Source of the DNA: Centrapalus pauciflorus
Taxonomy: Eukaryota; Streptophyta; Magnoliopsida; Asterales; Asteraceae
DNA: 64,000 nt
Reading direction: 5' to 3'
NCBI GenBank assembly: GCA_020465985.1
Contig: JAANYP010002858.1
Coordinates: 48,260-112,259, forward strand
The notes beneath the pieces are model-generated. The model ran no database searches, was not told the DNA's origin, and worked only from the letters and a program-made list of their open reading frames with translations. The position numbers were made by a program, and so were the translations under genes. This document shows, one piece after another, positions 1 to 10,038 of this stretch. Positions within the stretch are counted from its first letter, which is position 1. Every line of letters begins with the position of its first letter.

Positions 1-87
1 TGGATGTGGCACAAGATGTGGCCAGCGGAAGTTTGGATCGTTAGATATTACAGGAAACTGAGGACTGGGCCTTGAAGGCCGGGAGGC
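1..87. other. Unidentified flank before the truncated aORF
   Basis: Similarity to the S1 aORF near 16410 starts only at about position 88. The bases before it are different from S1 and I do not recognise them. This marks a truncation or rearrangement breakpoint of the left Sirevirus-like element, or a diverged part of it. Confidence 0.4.
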
Positions 88-1863
88 CTGAACACTCTTA
101 TAGGCTCTCTATCAAATTCTGTGTCATCAAACCTTGCTGATGTGCAAGATTCTCTTGAACTTCATCTTGCACAGCTCCAAAGTTTGTTGTTCACAGCTTC
201 TGCTAGAGACAACATTGTTAAGCTGACCACTTTTGCTGATTCCCATTCTTCTTCTCTTCAAAACTGTCTTTCCCAGCTTGGTGAGGTGAAGGACAACTTG
301 GCTTACTTAGTGAACAGCCTTGTTGGTCCTAAACCTCCAAAACCTGCTGGCAAGCCTGCTGACTTTGTGTCTTCAGGCAGACCAGGGGTTGAAGTCGCTG
401 CATCATCTCCTTCAAAGGGGGAGAAATCATCTGCCTCGAAGACTAAGTCTAAGGGGGAGAAGATTCCTTCTCCTAAGGAGATACCAGTGTCTGCAACCCA
501 AACTGATCAACCAGCAGAAACAGGTGCAGCTGAAGGTGCTTCCCAAGCTGCTATGCCTACTCAGGCTGGCTCTCCAAACCCTGCTCAGTCCAAGGGGGAG
601 GAAGTCATTCCTGAGGACAGGCCTAGCAGCAAAAGGAGGCACCTTATTCTTTCAGAGGAAAAAGAAGAAGAAGAAGAAGAAGAAGAAGAAAGTATTCCTG
701 AAGCTGCTGTCCCTAAAGCAGCAGCTAAAGGAAAAGAAAAAGCAGCGGTGGATCCTATTGAGCAGAAACAGGCAGAAACTCAGTTTCACAAAGCCAGAGC
801 CAAAGAGATGGGCCTCCCTATGCACAAATACTTTGAGTTTAGGGAAGAACAACTTAAGGCTCTGGAAGAGTTAAGAAAAGAAGAAAAATCTGCCAAAGCT
901 GCTAAGTCTCTTGCCCTCCAAGAAGCAAAGAAAATAAAAATGTCTACCTTGGAGGTGCAAAAGAAAATAATGGAAGCTGCCAAGCAATCAGCAGGAGAAA
1001 AAGGGAAGGAAGTTGAAAAAGGTACTCAGGTCTCAGTGACCAAATCAACAGTACCTTCTGCCAGAGCCAAATTCCATTTTGACAACTTGGCCAAAAAGAA
1101 ATTTCATGATGTTGCTACTAGAAGGCTGGCCAAGGAAGGAATTGTCAAAGCTGTTCCCATATCAAGAAAAGGCACTCAGTGGAAACTTCAGATCACAAGG
1201 ATGGGTGCAACAGGCCCTGAATGGGAATCATATGATCACGCTGATGTGGCTCAAATGGGTTACAGGGAATGGGTGGAACTGGCAGTTGCCCTGAGCCAGT
1301 CTAAGTCAGAAACGGCTAAGACTATCAGGGCATACATAAAGAAGCTGATGGAGAGAGTGAGTGAGTTGGGCCTGATCCCTAAAGAAGTCAAAGAGGGTGT
1401 CTCTGTGACATCCCCTAAAATCAAGTCCAGAAGGAAAAAGAGAGATTCAGAGCTGGAAGAACTCCTTATGATGATTGAACAAGGAGATTATGCTGTGGAA
1501 ATTAAAGGAGTTGACCACAGCCTGCCTGAAGGAGTTGAATTTGAAGATGGCAAAGTGATTGAAGAGCCTGAGTTAGGGGCATTTTTTGTTGATCCCTTAT
1601 CTCAGAAGAAATGTTTTCAAAGAGCTTCTGACCTACACAAAGTTGGTCTTAAGCAGCTTGCAGCCTTCAGAATTGCCACCTCCTTCAGTCAGTCCAGCCA
1701 ATGGAGAGCAGCTGTCGGGGAAGAGCTGAAAGGATTTTATGACAGAGGTGAGCTCCAAAGTTCTAACTTTATGTTTCTTACAGCTGAACTTGAAGAACAT
1801 GAAGAAACAAGGGAAGAACTTTTAAAAAGATTCAAAGAAGGGATGCCACCCCCTGTCGAATGA
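88..1863 (+). pseudogene. 3' part of Sirevirus-like aORF (left element)
   Basis: This is the C-terminal part of the extra ORF found downstream of pol in Sirevirus-like copia elements. About 580 codons are open to a TGA at 1861-1863. It aligns by eye along its whole length with the end of the S1 aORF (16441-18168). Shared blocks include a Ser/Lys-rich linker with repeated SKGEK motifs, a Glu run encoded by a GAA microsatellite near 664-690, a Lys/Glu-rich probable coiled coil (roughly residues 215-300), and a conserved C-terminal domain with FHFDNLAKKKF and DPLSQKKCFQRASDL. The in-frame codon at 121 is GTG where S1 has ATG, so it is not a real start; the frame runs in from upstream. No signal peptide or membrane segment is visible, so the name env-like would not be supported here. 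Its function is unknown. It is broken at the left at about 88. Confidence 0.75.
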
Positions 1864-2232
1864 AGTCCACCTGCCATCTGGGTAGTTGAAGAATGGAAGC
1901 TGTCCATTAGTTGGACAGGCTTGCCATTATCTGCTCCCGTCTCAAACAGTCCAAATCTTGTACATAAGTTGTACACTCTGTACATTAGTTGTACACAATT
2001 ACATTAGTTGTAATTTTTTATTTTTTACATTAGTTGTAAAATACATTAGCACATTAGTTGTACTTTTGTAAGAACATATGTTGTTCAAGTATAGTCAAGA
2101 ATCAGTGTATATATAAACTGATCTTTTACTTTACTGTAATTTTGTAATTTTATTTCAGCAAATGTACTGTAAAAATATATAGTGATTTTTGACAAAACCA
2201 GCTTGGACTGGTTATTGCAAATAGGGGGAGAT
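1864..2232 (+). other. 3' UTR and polypurine tract of left element
   Basis: The stretch is non-coding, with repeated ACATTAGTTGTA motifs between about 1970 and 2065 that are also present after the S1 aORF (18260-18345). It ends in the purine-rich ATAGGGGGAGAT at about 2221-2232, directly against the LTR start, as expected for a plus-strand priming tract. Confidence 0.8.
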
Positions 2233-3354
2233 TGTTAGGCACAAAAAGGCCTCAGTCAAACCTGCTCTACATCTGAGGGGGAGATTTTATAATCAAACTT
2301 GTTGATACATTTGAAGGTTGAATTTAAGGCCTGTTATATGCCTTATTGAAACCTGAAAATGATTTGCAATATCAGTCTAAAGCTGTTCTATACGTTGCAT
2401 GTGTTGCAACCAAGACAGTTTGTCCAAGCTGATCAGTCTGCTGATCAGGCTGGACATAAACTGTCTACGCTGCTCTACACTGTTGAGCAGCTTGGGCATT
2501 TTTAAAAGTGTTCTGTTCTTTGTGAACAGAACCTGTTCTTTGTAAACAGGCTAAACACTTTATGGAATTTGTTTCCAAGTCATCATGTATTGTTTTTAAC
2601 TACCAGATCAGTTTACACAGTTGAAGACAAAGTGGAAAGCAGAACCGCTCAGCCTGCCCAAGCTGTTCTGTTACATGAAGACAAACGGATATTTGAAAAA
2701 GGGTGACAGACCTTTTTCTTATATCAAAATAGGCCTTTTACAAGGAAGAAAGACGCAAAGTTGACATTCCTAAAATGGTTAAAGGCAATGCAACAGTAGA
2801 AAGTAAAAAGACAAAAGTTCTGCACAAGAGAAGGCAAGTCTGCTTTTCAGAAAAAGTGCAGAAAAGTTATATTGTCTTTTCAAACAAGACTTCTCCTTTT
2901 TCATTCTGCCCAATGAAGATGTTTCTCTTAGATCCTCTAAATGAGTATAAAAGGAAGCTTCTAAGGTCAGAAAGAATGTGAAGAAAGCTAAGTGCTTAAA
3001 TCAAGAGTGAACGTGCAAGTGTGATATTCATGCATGCAAATCTTCTGTAAACAAGCTTCTGTGTGTCTAAGCTGTTTACCAAAGCTGTTCCTTAAAGTCT
3101 TGTAAAATACAGTGAGTGCATCTTAGTGAGTGTGTTCATTGTAATCTAGTTTGAGTGTGTCTTAGACTAGAAACCATACTGTTGTATTCTGTCATCTCAG
3201 CTTGAACAATTCCGCAGTCAAGCTTGTTTGTAATTAACATTTGTTGATAATACATACAAACATTGAGAAAAAGAGTGTGTAGTTTTTAAATACTGTATTC
3301 ACCCCCCCTCTACAGTTTATTACTATATACTTTGGGAACCTTTCGGGACCTACA
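2233..3354 (+). repeat. 3' LTR of left Sirevirus-like element
   Basis: It begins TGTTAGGCAC next to the PPT and ends GGGACCTACA. It is homologous over its length to the two S1 LTRs (6183-7269 and 18515-19617), so both elements are one family. A C-run precedes the 3' end (about 3301-3308), also as in S1. The 5-bp flank GGTTG (3355-3359) cannot be tested as a TSD because the element's left end is missing. Confidence 0.9.
2946..2953 (+). promoter_or_regulatory. LTR TATA box
   Basis: TATAAAAG lies in the same place as in both S1 LTRs and is the likely core promoter of the LTR. Confidence 0.6.
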
Positions 3355-3761
3355 GGTTGTACATTCGAATCTGTGATAGATTCGAATGTAGACCTAGATT
3401 CAAAGCTAGGCAGATTCGAGAGTGTCTATGAGGACAAACTCGAATGGGCCTTGGGCCAGATTCGAGTTTGGCCCATAACAGACTCGAATTAGCCTCTATA
3501 ATTAGGGATAGACTCGAAATATTATCAGACTTTTTGCAGAATTCGTGAGTGATTAAGCAAAAGGCGATCTCGAGTTTATCATCAGTGTTAGTGCCGTTTC
3601 GGAGAGAATCAGTTCGTAGGATCGTTCGTGTGTCGTTCGTTCAGCCTCTGATAGTCTCCGTGTTTCGTGTGTGAGAGTTGTTTCCGTCTACTCGTTAACG
3701 AGGATTCCGCACTCGTTGACGGTTCCGCGTCTAGATAGATCTCGTAGTGGTAGACCTTACA
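3355..3761 (+). repeat. LTR fragment of the Y family, truncated at left
   Basis: The sequence matches the second part of the Y-element LTR read in the opposite orientation, with many ATTCGAAT/ACTCGAA motifs and the same end GGTAGACCTTACA. The beginning (TGTTGGTACACC in Y) is missing and is replaced by the left element's LTR, which probably inserted into it. Confidence 0.85.
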
Positions 3762-4516
3762 AAGACCCTGATTTGAACTTTAATTGAAAAATTGCTTTCA
3801 TCTCTATAAGGGGAAGATTGTTGGGATCAAACATAAATAGAATTGAAAACAATTTTATTGTAAATGTTCAAGGTTCATTTTGTAATTACTCAATAGTTGT
3901 AATGGTATAAAATATAGGAGTTAGTGGTACTGTTTGGATGTATGTAAGTGATTGCACGAATTAGAAAAGAAAAAAGGTAGTTTGCTGTGCAAGAAAGCAA
4001 GGAACTGAATGTAATATTCTCTCCACTCAATTGTAATCATTCGATATATTGTGTTATGATCTTGTTGTTAATTGTTGAATTGAATGTTGATATTGAATTA
4101 TCAAAGTTTTCAAGGAATTAGAGCAATCAAGAGAAACATCCACAAGTCGAGAACGTGTATTGCAAAAGCAAAGTGTGTTTTTCTTGCATGCACGTTCTCC
4201 TTTTAACTTAGAGTCTAATAGTTGAATGTGTCTAAGCTGTTCAACCTCAAAGTTGATCTGTCTATGTCTTGTGTAAACAGTGAGTGAACCTTAGTGTTTA
4301 AATTCATTGTAACTAGTCTGAGTGAGTCTGTTGTTCCAATTCTGTCATCTCAGTTTGGATCTTTCTGCAATCCAAACTAGTTTGTAATTTTGACAAATGT
4401 AAATATATACATACAAACATTAAGAAAAGTGTGTGATGAAGAATTAACTGTATTCACACCCCCCCCCCCCTTCTACAGTTTATCTAACATACTTGGGAAA
4501 CCTTTTGGGACCTACA
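3762..4516 (+). repeat. 3' end and LTR of a third copia element
   Basis: About 57 bp of internal sequence end in a PPT-like ATAAGGGGAAGAT (3806-3818), followed by an LTR from TGTTGGGATC (3819) to GGGACCTACA (4516). The last 250 bp of this LTR resemble the S1 LTR end, including a C12 run near 4459-4470, but the 5' half is different, so it is a related Sirevirus-like family. It has inserted into the pol of C0, which resumes at 4517. The candidate TSD GGTTC (4517-4521) has no partner in the window. Confidence 0.8.
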
Positions 4517-5378
4517 GGTTCAGAATTGATAATCACGCTCAGATTAAAGGATATAGTGATTTGGTTCTAAACAATCTAGTCATCAAGGATGTTGACTATG
4601 TCGAAGGATTATCTCATAATATTTTTAGCATAGGACAACTTTGTGACAAAGGACTAGAAATGACGTTTAGGGCAAAAAGTTGCAATGTCAAGAGCGGTGA
4701 CGGAAATGAAGTCTTAACTGGTTCTCGAAACTCAAACCTTTACACCACCAATGTAGCCAAGCAAATGGTAAAGGATAACATTTGCCTATTGTCTATGGCC
4801 TCCTCGAAGGACTCATTTTTATGGCATCGACGACTATCTCATTTGAACTTCAAAAACATGAACAAGCAGGATTCAAAACATCTGGTTAAGGGTCTCCTGG
4901 AACTCTGCTATGAAAAAGATCATCTGTGTGGAGCATGTGAGAAAGGAAAAATGAATAGATTCTCTCACAAACCAAAACCTGAACCATCAACCAACAGAGT
5001 TTTGGAGTTGCATATGGACTTATGTGGTCCTATGCGAACTCAATGCATTAATGGGAAGCGTTATTTGTTGATTATCATTGACAACTATTCACGACATACC
5101 TGAGTTAAGTTCTTGCAATCCACTGAAGAGACAGCTCAAGAGATCATAGATTTCATCAAGAGTGTCGAGACCCAACAGTAGCTATCAGTACAATCAATCA
5201 TATCTGACAATGGCACAGAATTCAAGAATTCGGTAGTAGAGAGTTTCCTACGATCCAGATGCAGTCATCATTAGTTCTTCGCTGCACGAACACCTCAACA
5301 GAATGGTATCGTTGAAAGAAGAAATCGTACCCTTGTGGAGGCTGCTCGCATCATGTTAAACTACTTAAAGCTACCACC
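4517..5378 (+). pseudogene. pol: Copia pol C0, protease to integrase part
   Basis: This is a Ty1/copia polyprotein fragment. It enters abruptly inside the protease C-terminal region (GLSHNIFSIGQLCDKGLEM), continues with the integrase zinc site (WHRRLSHLNF and CGACEKGK) and the core (HMDLCGP with the first Asp, SDNGTEFKN with the second Asp, QQNGIVERRNRTL with the Glu). In-frame stops at about 5101, 5179 and 5272 replace Trp, Gln and Gln of relatives, each by a single C-to-T or G-to-A change. The frame is then interrupted at 5378 by a gypsy-type LTR and continues at 20918. The nearest relative in the window is pol of element D. The residues seen before 4517 in the same frame belong to the inserted LTR, not to pol. 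Confidence 0.9.
5374..5378. repeat. Target-site duplication CCACC, left copy
   Basis: CCACC precedes the LTR start TGTAACATCC. The matching CCACC is at 20918-20922 after the LTR end GTGTGACA. Removing one copy with the LTR restores the C0 pol reading frame, which proves the insertion boundaries. Confidence 0.95.
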
Positions 5379-6182
5379 TGTAACATCCGGCACTAAACCA
5401 GGTTAGCAACAATGACCTAATCTATATTTAATGGTCAATTATAGCCTAATCAGTGGTCGTTAGAAATTAATCAAGTGATTAACAAGGTTTATTAGAAAAT
5501 TCAACTCAATTAGAATCAAATTCATCGGTGCGATGAATCGGGAGATCAATTAATCCGATCAATGTACGATATATGGGATTAATTCAACTAAGTACATAAT
5601 TAAATTATGATTAGTGACACTAATCATACACTAATACAATTACTTAACCTTAATTATGCAAGACTAAAACAATTCATTAAAACAATGCATCCAAAAGTAT
5701 TTATGAATTTACAAGAAAAGGAAAATACAAGAATACATTTCTAAATACTTTTATACAAAAAAAAAAGTAAAAATACATCAAAAATACCCCTTATAGGCCG
5801 GCCAAAGGAAGGACTAAAGGACCTATGAAATAAATTTTTTGCTCAACATTTCTACATCAAATCCTCCTCTTTCATTTCATCCAAGATTTTTCACTATTTT
5901 CATCATTTCACCACCTTTTTCACCTCTATAAATAAAACCCTAATCCCTTGCATTTTCTTCACACCTTCAAAGAAAAATCTCTCCTTTCTTCCTCTCTTCA
6001 AAACCGGCCACAAGGCCTTCACAAAGAGAAATTTGTGCAACTTTCATATTCTTGCAATTTTCAAGTGGTTTTGGGTGAAATCTTCCAAGAGTTTCAACCT
6101 CTATTTGGTTTCATCCTTCTAATACCCCAAAGTAAGTAAATACTAACTTATTTCATCATACATTTATGTTTATATAAGTCTT
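5379..6182 (+). mobile_element. Solo gypsy-type LTR, left half
   Basis: It starts TGTAACATCC, a start common in plant chromovirus-type Ty3/gypsy LTRs; the other half is 19618-20917. Together they give about 2.1 kb flanked by the CCACC duplication with no internal region, i.e. a solo LTR. It holds a TATA box (5927-5934), a pyrimidine-rich leader with CCGGCCACAAGGCC, and a splice-donor-like AAAGTAAGT at 6129-6137. Its interior was later split by S1 at 6183. Confidence 0.85.
5927..5934 (+). promoter_or_regulatory. TATA box in solo LTR
   Basis: TATAAATA is followed by a CT-rich leader. This position, 550 bp into the LTR, implies a short U3 and a long transcribed R/U5. Confidence 0.55.
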
Positions 6183-7269
6183 TGTGAGGCACAAAAAGGC
6201 CTCAGTCAAACCTGTTCTGCATCTGAGGGGGAGATTATTAATCAAACCTGTTGATGCACTTGATGAGTAAAAGTTAAGGCCTGTTTATGCCTTAATAATA
6301 CCTAAAAAGTGATTTGCAATATAAGTCCAAAGCTGTTCTATGTGTTGCATGTGTTGCAACTAAGACAGTTTGTCCAAGCTGTTCTGTCTGCTGAACAGGC
6401 TGGACATAAACTGTCTACACTGGTGAGCAGCTTGGGCAGTTTACAAGTGTTCTGTTCTTTGTGAACAGAACCTGTTCTTTGTGAACAGGCTAAACACTTT
6501 ATGGAATGTGTTTCCAAGTCCTCATGTATTGTATTTGACTACAAGATCAGTTTACAAAGTCGAAGACAAAGTGGAAATCAAACTGCTCAGTCTGCCCAAG
6601 CTGTTCTGTTACATGAAGACAAAAGGTTATTTGAAAAAGGGTGACAGACCTTTTTCTTATAGACGCAAAGTTGACATTCCTTATTTAGTTAAAGGCAATG
6701 CAACAGTAGACAAAGTGAAAAGACAAAAGTTCTGCACACAAGAAGACAAGTCTGCTTTTCAGAAAGTGCAGAAAAGGTTATGTTGTCTTTTCAACAAGAC
6801 TTCTCCTTTTTCATTCCGTCCTATGAAGAAGTTTCACTTAGATCCTCTGAATGAGTATAAAAGGAAGCTTCTAAGGTCAGAAAGATTAAGCCAAAAAAAG
6901 CTAAGTGCTGAAGCCAAGAGTGAACGTTCAAGTGTGTTTTCATGCATGCAAGCCTGCTTGTGTAATACAGTTTCTTTGTGTCTAAGTTGTTCTATATAAG
7001 CTGTCCCTCTGAGTCTTGTAAACATAGTGAGTGACTCTTAGTGAGTGTATTCATTGTTAACTAGTTTGAGTCTGTCTTAGACTAGTGAACATACTGTTGT
7101 ATCTGTCATCTCAGCTTGAACCTTTCCGCATTGAAGCTTGATTGTAATTAACAATTTGTTGATAATACATACAAACATTGAGAAAATAGTGTGTAGATTT
7201 TAAATTGCTGTATTCACCCCCCCTCTACAGCTTAAAGCTATATACTTTTGGAACCTCTCGGGACCTACA
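6183..7269 (+). repeat. S1 5' LTR
   Basis: It runs from TGTGAGGCAC to GGGACCTACA and is close to the 3' copy. By eye the main differences are single bases plus two gaps here: about 10 bp near 6420 and about 30 bp near 6662 that are present at 18750 and 19005. Short repeats of a GTTCTTTGTGAACAG type lie around 6452-6490. A C7 run sits about 50 bp before the end. Confidence 0.92.
6856..6864 (+). promoter_or_regulatory. S1 LTR TATA box
   Basis: TATAAAAGG is conserved in all three LTRs of this family (2946, 6856, 19226). A second TATATAAG at 6993-7000 is an alternative. Confidence 0.6.
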
Positions 7270-7271
7270 AC

Positions 7272-7283
7272 TGGTATCAGAGC
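7272..7283 (+). other. S1 primer-binding site (tRNA-iMet)
   Basis: TGGTATCAGAGC, two bases after the LTR end, is the usual plant copia primer site complementary to the 3' end of initiator tRNA-Met. Confidence 0.95.
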
Positions 7284-7330
7284 AGTTTAGAGTGTGTGTC
7301 ATTCTAGATCTATCATTCTCCCAAGTTTCC

Positions 7331-10016
7331 ATGGACAACAGTGCTGCAAATTCCTCATACTATGACAATGGCTCAATGGGCAAACCTCCAAAGTTCAATC
7401 ATCAGAACTTTTCTGGCTGGAAGTGCAGAATGATGCTCTATCTAGAGAATCTGGATGTACAACTACCAGAGATAGTAATGGAGGGTCCTTATGTGCCAAC
7501 CTCTGTTACTACCATAACTCCAGCGGTTGAAGGAGCTACTCCTGAAATCAGGACCTTTGAGAAAGCTAAAGCTCAATGGTCTGATGAAGACAAGAGATTG
7601 GTGGCTCTGGATGCAAAGGCCAGGAATAACCTGGTTATTTCTCTCCCTGATGATGTGTTCAAGCAGGTTGAGAAAGTGAAGACAGCAAAGGAAATGTGGG
7701 ATACTTTGTGTACCGTCTATGATGGACCCACAATCACACTGGATAACAGGATTAACAATCTTGTTAGACAGTATGAACTATTCTTTGCAAAACCAAAGGA
7801 GTCTCTCACAGAAACCTACACCAGGTTCACTGCTCCTGTGAATGATCTCAAAGCTGTTGGGATCACTAAGGACAGCCTTACCCTGGTGAACAAGTTTTTG
7901 GACATCTTACCTGAAGAATGGAACTACTTTTCAACAATCTTAAGAAATTCAGGTACCATCTGAAGTATGGATCTTGTCAACTTGTATGGATCTTTACTAA
8001 ATGATGAACAGTCAAGGCAACAGAAGAGAAATGCCTTGGAGATGTCTAAAAGAGGTGCAGCCTTTGTGGCTAATGTGAGACAGCCTGTGAATCAAGTGAG
8101 TGATGTGTTCACTCAACCTGATCAACAGGATGATGATAAGGAGGAGGTGTCAGATGAGGAAGATAATGCAGATCTTGTTGAACATGCTGCAAGGAAGTTC
8201 AGGTGCTGGCAAAAAGAAGGCATTTGATAAAACCAAGGCTAAGTGCTTCAAATGTGGCAAAACTGGCCATATAGCTGCTGACTGTGTGTCAAAAGCTGTT
8301 GGTCAGTCATCCAAACCATACAAGACAAACAAGGATGATGGTTATAGGGTTAAGTACTTTATGGCCATGGCTAAACTGAGGAAGTTGGAAAACACAGTGG
8401 GTTCCAACCGCCAAAAGGGACTCATGGCAGAGACTTGTGACTGGGAGGCATCTGATTCATCATATGATGAAGAAGACAATCAATGGCTGATGGCCAAAAC
8501 TGATGTCCCATCAACAAGCAGTTTCAAACAGGATCTGGCTGAAGCTGAAGCTTTCAGCAGCTTGGAGAACTGGAATCCTACAATGATGTATAAGGTACAA
8601 AATTTTATGGCTTACAGTTATGAAGAAAAAGTTAAAATGTTTGAATATATGCTAGTTGATTTGAAAGCTGCTGTTGAGAAGCATGATGCTTTATTATCTG
8701 AAATCTCTAAGCTTAAAACTGATCTTAAAACAAAAACCAGTAAACTGGACAGTTTCCATAAGTTGGAAACTGAACTTGATGAATTAAAACACATCAACTC
8801 TATTTTACTGGAAGAAAAGAGAGAAACAGATATAAAGCATGCTAAGCTTCAAAAGATAGTTGACTCTTGGTGCCAATCTGCACAAAAAGTCAGCCATTGT
8901 ATAAGTCAACAGATCCCTGCACAAATTCAAGCCTATCTTGGAGGGGATCTAGACACAGCAGCTTCCATTGTTGAGATTAATAATCAGAAAGAAGATTTAT
9001 CCACTCTTGGTGAGCTTCCAAACACTTTTATTCAAAAAGTGAATGGTAAACTAATCTCAACAAACAGGTTTGTCAGGCCTCAAAATACTGACAGCTCGTG
9101 TGAACCTAGCTCAAAAGCTGGTGTTGGAGTATATTCTTCATCAAACCAGCCTGCTAAGTGCTCTGCTGATTCACACAAGCAAAAGAAAGGAAAACATGTC
9201 CAAACTACAGCTGTGGATACTAAATCTGTTGACAAAACAGGTTCTGGGTCCAAAGCTGATGGTAAAAGGCATAATAATCCTTTTGATGCTAAACATTTTG
9301 AAAATAAGTTTTCAAAAGTTAAGCAGCCTGCTTTCAACAAGGGTAAGTCTCATGTTGAAAGCAAACCTGCTGTGATTTCTAATAAGTTTTCTAATCATAG
9401 TGGTAAACTGGTTTTAAATGAGAATAAGTTTTTCAAAACCAGAAACAATGATTATGTTGATAGGCAGCATAAATCACATCTCAGTAGGGGCAAAGGCAAA
9501 GCCATTGCTCAGCCTAAGAAACTTGGGAATAAGTTCCCCAAATCTATGGAAGTTCAAAAGCCAATTAAGCTTCCTGTCTTTGACATTTGTCCTCCTAAAA
9601 AGAGGAAAGAAGAGACAAACAAAGCTATGGCTATTGAACCCTCCACTCAAGTTGTTGATTCATCAAATAGTAATAAATTTGCTAAACCTGCTAACAGAAT
9701 CAGCAAAAATAACTCAGAATGTGTTTCTGAAAGTTCTTCTTCCAAAAATTCTAAAATGAGAAAATGTTATAAATGTGGGAAGAAGACACATCTGGCCAAG
9801 GACTGTCCTGAATCCGAGGACATGAGGCCTGTTGACTCGGATGGTTCCCTCATAGCTGTTACAAGCAGTGTTGGAAACATCTCAGTCAATGAAAGTGGTA
9901 TCCAAGCTGATACCATTCAAATAGGAAATATTAGTGTGGATATTATAAGTCCATCAACAAATTTTGGTGAAGTAGGAGAACTCATCTCTGTGATGAGTTC
10001 CCCTAAAAATAACTAA
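7331..10016 (+). pseudogene. gag: S1 gag, nucleocapsid polyprotein
   Basis: Gag forms the virus-like particle and binds the genomic RNA. The start is the ATG at 7331, the first after the PBS in good context. The N-terminal part is a copia-type Gag (FSGWKCRMMLYLENL, then AKEMWDTLCTVYDG and the TYTRFTAPVNDL region). An in-frame TGA lies at 7961-7963 and a frameshift near 8190. Zinc knuckle 1 (CFKCGKTGHIAADC) is at about 8244-8285. A long Lys/Glu coiled coil follows (about 8600-8900), then a basic Ser/Lys-rich tail, and zinc knuckle 2 (CYKCGKKTHLAKDC, about 9765-9806), where the usual Gly before His is Thr. The ORF closes with TAA at 10014-10016. This two-knuckle, very long Gag is typical of Sirevirus-like elements. 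Pol lies in another frame after a splice-acceptor-like tract. Confidence 0.9.
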
Positions 10017-10038
10017 TACTTCTCTCATCACTCTGCAG
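10011..10038 (+). promoter_or_regulatory. Splice-acceptor-like tract at S1 gag/pol border
   Basis: AACTAAT (branch-point-like, holding the gag stop) is followed by a pyrimidine run and CTCTGCAG ending at 10038. The next base, 10039, is codon position 1 of the protease frame. The equivalent places in Y and D have the same arrangement. Confidence 0.45.

Noticed and set aside
2775..2981. Small ORFs in the LTRs of the Sirevirus-like family (also 6481-6999 and 19136-19369)
   Set aside because: They are inside LTRs, differ between LTR copies by indels and show no protein domain.
4390..4516. N-terminal extension of C0 pol
   Set aside because: These bases are the end of an LTR with a C-run; the real pol text begins at 4517.
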